Positions 1 through 5,174 of a stretch of 7,533 nucleotides of DNA are shown here, one piece after another; within the stretch, counting starts at the first letter, position 1, and every line of letters begins with the position of its first letter. Both the position numbers and the translations under genes were made by a program. Origin of the DNA: a bacterium (lineage in GTDB: Bacteria > Krumholzibacteriota > Krumholzibacteriia > LZORAL124-64-63); NCBI GenBank assembly GCA_030635025.1, contig DAOVZQ010000113.1, forward strand, positions 1-7,533, read 5' to 3'. The notes beneath the pieces were generated by a model that saw nothing but the letters and a program-made list of their open reading frames with translations, was not told where the DNA came from and made no database searches.

Positions 1-226
1 CAGGGCCATGGAGCGGGGTTTCGGCAAACGACCGGTCTTCATCCGCGAGGGCGGATCGATTCCCATCGTGGGCACATTCCAGGAATACTTGAAATCGCCT
101 GTGCTGTTGCTGGGCTACGGACTGCCTGACGACAACATCCACTCCCCCAACGAAAAATTTCACATCGTGAATTTTGAGCGGGGTATACTGACCACGGCCG
201 CCCTGCTGGAAGAAGCGGCGCGTTGA
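1..226 (+). CDS. M20-family metallo-dipeptidase, C-terminal end (partial)
   Basis: This is the last 74 or so codons of a gene that begins before the window; the reading frame is open from base 2 to the TGA at 224-226. The visible part matches the end of the M20 peptidase fold used by carnosinase/CNDP-type dipeptidases. It has the REGGSIPIV stretch, which in the family helps bind the substrate carboxylate, then GYGLPDDNIHSPNEKF. The His codon at 140-142 in NIHSPNEKF corresponds to the last zinc ligand of the family. The closing 'F.RGI.T.A.LL' helix is also typical. Family knowledge says these are two-zinc enzymes that cleave dipeptides or short peptides. The ATG at 8-10 is internal, since the frame runs on upstream of it. 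The remaining metal ligands and the dimerisation domain lie outside the window, so the exact subfamily and substrate cannot be judged. Confidence 0.88.
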   Translation, partial: RAMERGFGKRPVFIREGGSIPIVGTFQEYLKSPVLLLGYGLPDDNIHSPNEKFHIVNFERGILTTAALLEEAAR

Positions 227-228
227 TA

Positions 229-257
229 TTGACAACAGGAGGCAAGCTGATTAGATT
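229..257 (+). promoter_or_regulatory. Sigma70-type promoter of tRNA-Glu
   Basis: A perfect -35 hexamer TTGACA (229-234) is followed by a 17-bp spacer and a -10 hexamer TAGATT (252-257, four of six consensus bases). Transcription would start near 264, about nine bases before the mature tRNA 5' end. The -35 begins only three bases after the peptidase stop codon, so the tRNA has its own promoter and need not depend on readthrough. This call rests on hexamer match, spacing and position. Confidence 0.72.
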
Positions 258-272
258 CTCGCCTCCACAGGC

Positions 273-347
273 GTCCCCTTCGTCTAACGGTTAGGACACC
301 GGCTTTTCAAGCCGGCAATACGGGTTCGATTCCCGTAGGGGATGCCA
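273..347 (+). tRNA. tRNA-Glu (anticodon TTC), CCA encoded
   Basis: The 75-nt gene folds as a standard cloverleaf. The acceptor arm is GTCCCCT (273-279) against AGGGGAT (337-343), with a G1-U72 wobble at the end. The anticodon stem CCGGC/GCCGG encloses the loop TTTTCAA, which puts anticodon TTC at 306-308 and decodes GAA/GAG. The T arm has the canonical GGTTCGATTCC. The discriminator base is G and CCA is encoded at 345-347. It is closely similar to bacterial tRNA-Glu in acceptor and D-arm sequence. It supplies Glu for translation and, through glutamyl-tRNA reductase in organisms with the C5 route, for heme synthesis. It stands alone rather than in a tRNA cluster. Confidence 0.97.
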
Positions 348-356
348 ACACTCATC

Positions 357-917
357 TCATCGATATTGCGCCTTGAGCCCCCCCCACGTCAGGGGCTCAT
401 TCATCGTGTACCCACCACAAGCCACTGAGTAGTAGAGATTGTCGATGACAACATCGTGCCCAATCCAGAAGATCGTGTGCATATCCTCATCATCGGCGAA
501 TTCAAAAAAGTACGATCCAGGTTCGGAGTATTCGATGGTCTCAAACTCATCCGAACCTAGATTAACCACTAGCTTCAAGATCCCAAACGTACCGCTTAGT
601 GGCACGTCCACATCGAAAATGATGGTCTCCGCGAGTCCACCTCCACAGCCGGAACTAAATATAAATACTGCAGGCTCAGATCCCTCCGAACCCTGGACTA
701 AATGCAGACCTAAACTTCCGTCAAAAGAGGAGGGTACGATCAATGCGTACGACTCGCCTGGGTTTACAGGGGGTTCATCAACCAGGAATGGGCAGGTGAA
801 CATGTAAGCCAACTCATCGTCCTGGAAATCCTCGAAGTAGTGGATCTGATAAGGCGTTGCCATGGAAGTAGTCGAGATCAGCAGAAACACGATACTGAAA
901 ACCCAAACACGATTCAT
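357..917 (-). CDS. Secreted protein of unknown function, with C-terminal TWGGLKAQYR tail
   Basis: I do not recognise this 186-residue protein. It starts with a clear Sec signal peptide (residues 1-20; hydrophobic core FSIVFLLIS, likely cleavage after SMA). The mature part is acidic and rich in beta-forming and aromatic residues. It has an early FEDFQDDE segment, a GCGGG turn and a late 'VVIDNLYYS' strand. The last two features recall jelly-roll or Ig-like extracellular domains, but no fold can be assigned. Cysteines occur near residues 42, 91 and 167. The last ten residues, TWGGLKAQYR, look like a short C-terminal tag. The start is supported by GAGGAG seven bases upstream of the ATG. Base composition is clearly lower in GC than the neighbours (sampled 60-base lines are about 43-48%), which fits a lineage-specific or transferred gene. 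No convincing promoter was found. A G8 tract lies in the tail-coding part. Confidence 0.72.
   Translation of the reverse strand: MNRVWVFSIVFLLISTTSMATPYQIHYFEDFQDDELAYMFTCPFLVDEPPVNPGESYALIVPSSFDGSLGLHLVQGSEGSEPAVFIFSSGCGGGLAETIIFDVDVPLSGTFGILKLVVNLGSDEFETIEYSEPGSYFFEFADDEDMHTIFWIGHDVVIDNLYYSVACGGYTMNEPLTWGGLKAQYR
374..399. terminator. Possible terminator hairpin after tRNA-Glu, inside the 3' end of the convergent gene
   Basis: TGAGCCCC (374-381) and GGGGCTCA (392-399) form a perfect 8-bp inverted repeat around a 10-nt loop. It starts 27 bases after the tRNA and could stop tRNA transcription. Only a short TTCATC follows instead of a U-run, and the same bases encode the last residues of the minus-strand secreted protein. 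A role as terminator is therefore weakly supported. Confidence 0.3.
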
Positions 918-1107
918 GATGCACTCCTCGACTTAGTGGGACATACGTTCTCCCGATCAAAACGAATATTCGATACACAAACCAAACAGGAAAACCATAT
1001 TTAAGTCACTTTGAACATACATGATCTGTGAGGCCGGTTCCAAAACTATTCAGGAAGCCAGTTGCTCACAAAAAAATCGGTCCTCCCATGGCACACTCTT
1101 CCAGTCA
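918..1107. other. AT-rich spacer between two minus-strand secreted-protein genes
   Basis: No ORF here is credible on either strand. On the minus strand, a T7 run (1070-1076) follows the upstream gene's stop by about 30 bases, but no stem precedes it, so it is not a standard terminator. Just beyond it lies an inverted repeat with outer arms TGTGAG (1027-1032) and CTCACA (1065-1070) and inner TTCC/GGAA pairing. A 10-bp palindrome CGAATATTCG sits at 963-972, upstream of the secreted-protein gene. I could not pick out a -35/-10 pair with acceptable spacing for that gene. Confidence 0.5.
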
Positions 1108-1641
1108 CTATTCATCCGAGAAATCGAAGGGCAGCGCGACAGGTTCAGTGGTGTTGATTTCTTGCAGCCTTGCCAGCGTCTCCCCGTCGGCGCCTAATCT
1201 GCGGGCTATGTTCACCGTCACATCGACGGTCTGGACGTAGGGCAGCCTGTAGGCCACCTCGGAAACGATCAGCACCACTCCCGCTTCCCGCGCCACCTCG
1301 GCCAACATCGCTTCGCGACCCTCCAGGATATCGTCGACGGGCAGGTTGCCGAAGACCTGCATGTGGAGGCGCTCCTGCAGCCAGGGACCGCGTTCTTCGA
1401 GTTCGCGCACGGTGTCCATGTCTCCGGCCGCCTTGGCGGTGGCGTGCTGGGTCTTTAAATCCTTGAATTGTTGCTCGACTGCCGGGGAGCTGCCGTACGC
1501 CAACGCCACGCCGCGTGAATTGTAGACCCCCACTTTAAGCGCTGTCACTTCGTCCGCACTGGATACTGCCGGTATCATCATGGCAAGGACGGTGATGAGT
1601 AGAAACGGTACCGTACTCGAGACAATGCGTTTCGCTTTCAT
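1108..1641 (-). CDS. Secreted OmpH-like conserved hypothetical protein
   Basis: The 177-residue protein has a strong signal peptide (residues 1-29; cleavage likely after VSSA). The mature protein begins with a strand of the form LKVGVYNSRGVALAYG. A charged, probably helical middle follows (about 55-90), then RLHMQVFGNLPVDDILEG and a strand-rich EAGVVLIVSEVAYRLP. The order (N-terminal strand with V.V.D/NSR, long helix, then 'VDDIL' and 'GV.vIVS') resembles periplasmic OmpH/Skp-like proteins and a conserved hypothetical family recalled from memory in several Gram-negative phyla. The Skp chaperone activity should not be assumed. The ATG is preceded by GGGGGAG five to six bases upstream. It lies 46 bases after the broken small gene, in the same direction as the HTH regulator, so it may be the last gene of that transcript. 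Confidence 0.7.
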   Translation of the reverse strand: MKAKRIVSSTVPFLLITVLAMMIPAVSSADEVTALKVGVYNSRGVALAYGSSPAVEQQFKDLKTQHATAKAAGDMDTVRELEERGPWLQERLHMQVFGNLPVDDILEGREAMLAEVAREAGVVLIVSEVAYRLPYVQTVDVTVNIARRLGADGETLARLQEINTTEPVALPFDFSDE

Positions 1642-1687
1642 GAGTCTCCCCCTTTGGGTTCAAGACGTGTCCCTCCGTGGTCTCGAA

Positions 1688-1833
1688 TCAGACCTCCTCC
1701 TCAAGATCCTCCGTCTTCTTCATGGCCAGCAAAGCCAAGCCGGGCGCGACCAGCGGACCCCCAGGACCAGACTGCCGGCCACGAGATTCGACGGCGACTT
1801 GAACCAGGCGACGAATGTGTTCGAGCTAGTCAT
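1688..1833 (-). pseudogene. Small single-pass membrane protein, frame interrupted at a G5 tract
   Basis: The ATG at 1831-1833 overlaps the regulator's end by eight bases and has its own strong Shine-Dalgarno (GGGGGAG, four to five bases upstream), so translation is expected. As it stands the frame ends at 1720 after 37 residues (MTSSNTFVAWFKSPSNLVAG, then a tryptophan-rich tail). Adding one G to the G5 run (plus-strand C at 1758-1762) gives a coherent 48-residue protein. A hydrophobic stretch then runs from NLVAGSLVLG through GPLVAPGLALLAM, followed by the charged tail KKTEDLEEEV and a stop at 1688-1690. The total of 146 bases is one short of 49 codons. This could be a sequencing or assembly indel, a true mutation, or -1 slippage on GGG, which re-pairs perfectly in the run. 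Function is unknown; small membrane partners are common beside compact Xre regulators. Confidence 0.5.
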
Positions 1834-2056
1834 CGGTCTCCCCCTCTTCCAGTTCGAACAAGTCCTCGACCGGGACGTCGAAGATCTGGGCCAATCGGAG
1901 CGCCAGTCCCACCGACGGGCTATACTTGCCCTTCTCTATGGACAGGATCGTCTGCCGGGTGACACCGATCCGATCTGCCAGATCTTGTTGCGTCAAGCCA
2001 TCAGCCAGGAGGCGGTGGCGGCGCAGGTGGCTGATGATGTCGTGTTTGGGTTTCAT
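1826..2056 (-). CDS. Compact Xre-family HTH transcriptional regulator
   Basis: This 76-residue DNA-binding protein is almost entirely one HTH_3/Xre domain. Residues 22-31 (TQQDLADRIG) are the first helix of the motif. VTRQTILSIEKG (32-43) is the recognition helix, followed by the conserved KYSPS and a helix LALRLAQIFDVPVEDLF. A short acidic tail ELEEGETDD closes it. It belongs to the small stand-alone regulators in which the domain is the whole protein; these bind as dimers and usually autoregulate. I chose the ATG at 2056 (MKPKHD). The longer frame reaching 2110 would cover the promoter, and the ATG at 2065 lies inside the -10 element. No Shine-Dalgarno is visible for any start, which fits a leaderless mRNA. 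The stop overlaps the start of the next small gene, suggesting translational coupling. Confidence 0.85.
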   Translation of the reverse strand: MKPKHDIISHLRRHRLLADGLTQQDLADRIGVTRQTILSIEKGKYSPSVGLALRLAQIFDVPVEDLFELEEGETDD

Positions 2057-2063
2057 GGGAGGC

Positions 2064-2102
2064 ATGGTATAGTTTATTGGACATTGTGTCAAGCTTATTA
2101 TA
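2064..2102 (-). promoter_or_regulatory. Promoter and probable operator of the HTH regulator
   Basis: On the minus strand TTGACA (2087-2092) is followed 17 bases later by TACCAT (2064-2069), or 15 bases later by TATACC (2066-2071). With the first choice transcription starts near 2057, at or next to the ATG at 2056. A second consensus -10, TATAAT (2097-2102), lies upstream but has no good -35. The whole element sits in an inverted repeat (2067-2103) with outer arms GTATA/TATAC and inner GACA-N3-TGTC (2080-2090) overlapping the -35. This is a natural place for the dimeric regulator to repress itself. Confidence 0.6.
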
Positions 2103-2112
2103 CATGCCATAA

Positions 2113-2130
2113 GGACGCCATGAGGCGTCC
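2113..2130 (-). terminator. Hairpin terminator after the symporter gene
   Basis: GGACGCC and GGCGTCC form a perfect 7-bp stem with a 4-nt loop. The hairpin starts 26 bases after the symporter stop and lies upstream of the regulator's promoter. It is followed on the minus strand by TTATGG rather than a long U-run. It probably separates the porin-symporter transcript from the regulator cassette. The plus-strand tail (CTCTTA) is equally short. Confidence 0.5.
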
Positions 2131-2156
2131 CTCTTAGCCGACTGTCCTAATATCAG

Positions 2157-3590
2157 TTAAGCGCGCGAAGCCGGTGTGAACAGGCTCACCAGCGGTACGG
2201 TCACCAAGGAGACCATCATGCCGATGGTCCCCGCCTCGGGCGAAGGCCGACCTGCGGCATACATCCCCACACAGACGGCAAGCCCCAGAACCGATGCCGC
2301 GATGGCGCCTGCGCGTCCCGCCCGCTGCGTAAAGAGCCCCCACAGGAACGGCCCCAGGAAAACCGAACCGATGGCGCCCCAGGATACACCCAGGATCGCC
2401 ACGATGGTCGCCGGCCGAAAATAGGCCAGCACTACCGAGACCAACACGAAGCCTACGCTTGCAACGCGCATCAGGCCGGTCAGCCGTGCGTCACTTGAGC
2501 TACGGTTCAGGAACCCCGCATACAGATCCTTGACCACTGCGGAACTGGAGATCAGTACCAGGGCCGCGAGCGTCGACATGCTGGCCGACAGGATCAGCAG
2601 CAGCATGAGCACCGACAGGGACTCGGGCACGACCCGGGCCAGCATCTCCGGCATCAGGGCATCGAAGACTGGCTTCCCGTCGGCGAATGCCGTGGGTGAG
2701 GATTCGGGGCTCGGGAACAGGCGCGACGCCGCGCCGGTGAAGTAGGCCACGCCGCCAATCAACAGCGCGAAACAGGTCGAGGCCACCATACCGATGCGGA
2801 TCGCCCGGCGATCCTTGATAGCGTAGAACTTCTGCACAAGCTGCGGCATGCCCAGAGGCGCCACGCTGGTCAGGAAGATCAGACAGAACAGGGGCCATAA
2901 CCCGGGAGGGCCCACGGCGGCGGTCAGCTTCGGATTGATAGCCGCAAGTTGCTCGGTAATGGACGGCAACCCTCCCCCCGCCTTAAGGGTGAAGCCCAGC
3001 AGGATCGCCACGCCCACCAGCATGATCATGCCGAAAGCCACATCCACCATGGCCATCGACTTGTACCCGCCAAGCGCCAGGTAGAGAGCCGTAAAGCTCC
3101 CCATCAGCACCAATGCCAAGGTGTAATCGATGGTGAAGTTGGCCTGGAACAGATACGAGAGCCCCATGAACACGGCTGCAGAATACGGGATGAAGAAAAT
3201 GAACACGGCGATCGATGCGAAGAGCTTCAGAAAGCGACTGTCGTAGCGCTTCTCAAAGAACTCGGCCATGGTCGCCACGTCGTAGTCCACCGACATGCGC
3301 TTGATACGATGGCCCAGAACGCCCCACACGAACAACACCCCGAACAGGGCGTTGCACAGGGCGATCCACAGCCCCGAGTAACCGAACCCCCAGCCGATCT
3401 TGCCGGCGAAACCGATGAACAGCACTGCGGAGAAATAGGCCGTCGCGTAGGTGAAGGCCGTCATCCAGGGCCCCACATCGCCACCGCCCAGGAAGAAATC
3501 GTTGAACGAGCGCGTCCGTCTCAGGCCGACGATACCCACGCCGATGATCATCAGCGCATAAGCGGCGATCACGAGTGTCTTGACGGTCAT
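2157..3590 (-). CDS. Sodium:solute symporter (SSS family), substrate unknown
   Basis: The 477-residue protein is an inner-membrane transporter with about 13 hydrophobic segments, the usual size for the SSS family (PutP, PanF, MctP). The N-terminal part has the family's 'SFNDFFLGGGDVGPWMTAFTYATAYFSA' pattern around residues 28-54 and GGYKSMAMVDV at 174-184. LGMPQLVQKFYAIKD (246-260) is the loop conserved across the family. The SASMSTLAALVLISSSAVVKDLY region keeps Ser339-Thr340, equivalent to the Ser/Thr pair that helps hold Na+ in PutP. It would import a solute with sodium; the substrate cannot be told from these motifs. The ATG has GGAGATGGGAAG just upstream. It begins 16 bases after the porin gene ends, so the two are probably co-transcribed, with the terminator hairpin shortly after the stop. 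Confidence 0.9.
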   Translation of the reverse strand: MTVKTLVIAAYALMIIGVGIVGLRRTRSFNDFFLGGGDVGPWMTAFTYATAYFSAVLFIGFAGKIGWGFGYSGLWIALCNALFGVLFVWGVLGHRIKRMSVDYDVATMAEFFEKRYDSRFLKLFASIAVFIFFIPYSAAVFMGLSYLFQANFTIDYTLALVLMGSFTALYLALGGYKSMAMVDVAFGMIMLVGVAILLGFTLKAGGGLPSITEQLAAINPKLTAAVGPPGLWPLFCLIFLTSVAPLGMPQLVQKFYAIKDRRAIRIGMVASTCFALLIGGVAYFTGAASRLFPSPESSPTAFADGKPVFDALMPEMLARVVPESLSVLMLLLILSASMSTLAALVLISSSAVVKDLYAGFLNRSSSDARLTGLMRVASVGFVLVSVVLAYFRPATIVAILGVSWGAIGSVFLGPFLWGLFTQRAGRAGAIAASVLGLAVCVGMYAAGRPSPEAGTIGMMVSLVTVPLVSLFTPASRA

Positions 3591-3606
3591 CTTCCCATCT
3601 CCGTGG

Positions 3607-4926
3607 TCAGAAGTTCAGGACGGTTTCCCAGAAGAGTTCGTGAACGGCGTCGGCGTCCGGACCGTAAGCGGCGCCCGGGTCCAACAAACCAGCATAGAGA
3701 CCCAGGCTCACGCCCTCGGCATACTGGTAGCGGATCCGGAGTTGGTAGTAGTCACCGATTTCATTGGAGCCGGCGGCCCGGTGGGTTTTCATGATCGAGT
3801 ACGAGACGCGGGCATTCAACCGGGGCGTGGGCTTAATGTCCAGACCGGCCGTGGTCATCAACAGATTGCCGTAGACGACCTCGCCTCCAACGCTGCTGGC
3901 CGCGGCGTAGGCAGGGTCGTATGCCGACATGGCATTACCGGGCCCCAGGTTCAGATAGAGCCAGGCGAGCAGATCACCGTAGCGGGGCCAGCCGCCGTAG
4001 AACACGTCCCAGCGCTCGCCCGTATCGAGGGTGGCGGGATCGTCGCCGCTCAGACCAACGAAACCGCCGAAGACGCGCACGCCGGTCGGTTCATCCGAGA
4101 AGGTGAAACCGATCTCGGCCGAGCAACCCCAGGCCTCATGCGCCGTGTCTGGCGCCAGGTCTCCTCGCTGCAGTCCGCCCTCCAGATCGTAGTCCACGGC
4201 ATCGCCGAAGCCACCCGCGAGACGTCCCCCGAAGAGCCGAACGTCCTTGCCGAGGATCTGATCTTCGCGACGTAATACGTATGCTTCCCGACTGGTATGA
4301 TCATCGGGATGGTGGGTCAGATAGAGCCCGGTCAGGGTCAGGTCGTCGACCGCGGCATCGTCTCGTGCGTTTTCCTGGTCCTTGAAGTGGAGAGCGTCGA
4401 CCGTCAAGCCCGGCATGATCTCGAAGCTGAGCCGGACGCCGTCGAGATAGTTGGCCGTCGAGGCCAGTTGCGATTGACCGTCAAAGAGGACGAACCCGCT
4501 GCCATAGGACACGGTCTGACGTCCGACGCGAGCATCGAGAGGCAGACCGAAAGCATCGCCCAATTCGATCCAGGCCTCGTCCACGAATACCTTGGCGCTC
4601 TTGTTGTCGGCCTCCCAGCGATCGGCCGGATCGCTGCCCGTGACGCCGGCGCCCCAGTTCTGGTTGGCCACCCGCAAAAAGGCCCGCGTGTCGCGCGGGA
4701 GTTCGGCCTTTACAAAGAACCTTGTACGGTTGCGCAGCACCGACCAGCGATCCCCATCGTCGGCGTCATCTAGATCCCACATGTTTTCCAACGCGTAGCC
4801 CCGTACGCGAAGATCGCCTCCGAACGTGAGAGCGGTCTCGCCGACCGGAACCACGGCGGCGCCAAACACGGAGTTCACGGCAAAAACGAGCAGGAAAGCG
4901 ATCGAGCTCAACATCCGGCGTGACAT
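3607..4926 (-). CDS. Alginate-export-type outer-membrane beta-barrel porin
   Basis: The protein (439 residues) has a signal peptide ending near VNSVFGA, then a long run of amphipathic strands, and closes in ETVLNF. A terminal Phe is the usual outer-membrane barrel signal. The start TALTFGGDLRVRGY, RNRTRFFVKAELP, the 'VFVDEAWIEL' strand, the 'DARVGRQTVSYGSGFVLFDG' strand and YLDGVRL are the hallmarks of the alginate export (AlgE-like) barrel family. Many members of that family are not alginate secretors but porins for sugars, sugar acids or other anions. Acidic loops are frequent. The ATG at 4926 has GAGGAG eight bases upstream; a GTG one codon earlier (4929) is possible. Next to a sodium symporter, uptake rather than export is the likelier role. 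No alginate biosynthesis gene is in the window. Confidence 0.85.
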   Translation of the reverse strand: MSRRMLSSIAFLLVFAVNSVFGAAVVPVGETALTFGGDLRVRGYALENMWDLDDADDGDRWSVLRNRTRFFVKAELPRDTRAFLRVANQNWGAGVTGSDPADRWEADNKSAKVFVDEAWIELGDAFGLPLDARVGRQTVSYGSGFVLFDGQSQLASTANYLDGVRLSFEIMPGLTVDALHFKDQENARDDAAVDDLTLTGLYLTHHPDDHTSREAYVLRREDQILGKDVRLFGGRLAGGFGDAVDYDLEGGLQRGDLAPDTAHEAWGCSAEIGFTFSDEPTGVRVFGGFVGLSGDDPATLDTGERWDVFYGGWPRYGDLLAWLYLNLGPGNAMSAYDPAYAAASSVGGEVVYGNLLMTTAGLDIKPTPRLNARVSYSIMKTHRAAGSNEIGDYYQLRIRYQYAEGVSLGLYAGLLDPGAAYGPDADAVHELFWETVLNF

Positions 4927-5002
4927 CACACAGACTCCTCGTAAACGAGACGGTCAAGGTCGCGATCTATCGCCACCCGATCCCCAAAGGTCGACCCTGG
5001 GA

Positions 5003-5031
5003 AGGCTAGGCTCCATGGGTCCATATGCCAA
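5003..5031 (-). promoter_or_regulatory. Candidate promoter of the porin-symporter operon
   Basis: Reading the minus strand, TTGGCA (5026-5031, five of six consensus bases) is followed by a 17-bp spacer and TAGCCT (5003-5008, three of six). The start would fall near 4996, giving an untranslated leader of about 70 bases. The -10 is weak, so this is a best guess. Confidence 0.35.
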
Positions 5032-5106
5032 CTTTTTTCACCGGCGCCAAACACAATACGAAAAGCGGACGGACCGACGTTTCTTGGTACCCAATGCACA
5101 GTCGTA

Positions 5107-5115
5107 TGCTATAGT
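5107..5115 (+). promoter_or_regulatory. Extended -10 promoter of the S1-domain gene
   Basis: TGCTATAGT is an extended -10 element (TG, one base, then TATAGT with five of six consensus bases). No -35 with normal spacing is clear; TTGGTA at 5084-5089 is 20 bases away. Extended -10 promoters do not require a good -35. The leader to the ATG would be about 50 bases. Confidence 0.5.
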
Positions 5116-5126
5116 CGAATGGTTCG

Positions 5127-5145
5127 GGCGCCGCGCGTCGGCGCC
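5127..5145 (+). promoter_or_regulatory. Leader hairpin of the S1-domain gene
   Basis: Two copies of the self-complementary GGCGCC (5127-5132 and 5140-5145) can form a 6-bp GC stem with a 7-nt loop near the 5' end of the transcript. The nine bases CGGCGCCAA at 5139-5147 also occur as a direct copy at 5042-5050. Downstream, only a weak Shine-Dalgarno (GGGAC) is present before the start codon. Whether the hairpin regulates translation is a guess by analogy with rpsA leaders. Confidence 0.3.
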
Positions 5146-5174
5146 AAGACACGACCTGAACCGGGACCACCCTG

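Noticed and set aside
238..266. GGAGGC/GCCTCC inverted repeat between the peptidase and the tRNA
   Set aside because: The loop is 17 nt and no U-run follows. The pairing overlaps the tRNA promoter's spacer and -10, so coincidence is likelier than a terminator.
1027..1070. TGTGAG...CTCACA inverted repeat resembling CRP half-sites
   Set aside because: The halves are separated by 32 bases, not the six of a CRP site. The inner TTCC/GGAA pairing suggests an RNA hairpin at most. It is also on the wrong side of the T7 run to be a minus-strand terminator.
2057..2110. A longer regulator start at 2110 (94 residues)
   Set aside because: The extra N-terminus would be encoded by the promoter and dyad, lacks a ribosome site and does not resemble the family, whose proteins start just before the HTH domain.
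1580..2137. A 185-codon plus-strand ORF over the regulator cassette
   Set aside because: It runs antisense through three minus-strand genes and the dyad promoter, has no ribosome site of note and no recognisable domain.
2949..3794. A 281-codon plus-strand ORF opposite the symporter and porin genes
   Set aside because: It is antisense to the symporter's clear transmembrane code and gives a His/Arg/Gln-rich low-complexity protein. It has no family motif and crosses into the porin gene. This is a typical shadow frame.
3580..4275. A 231-codon plus-strand ORF and a 158-codon one at 4297-4773 opposite the porin
   Set aside because: Both mirror the porin gene. The porin has a signal peptide, barrel motifs and terminal Phe; the plus-strand products show nothing comparable.
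5042..5147. Direct repeat CGGCGCCAA at 5042-5050 and 5139-5147 as a regulator site
   Set aside because: The spacing is 97 bases, there are only two copies and the sequence is GC-rich, so chance or a hairpin arm is an adequate explanation.
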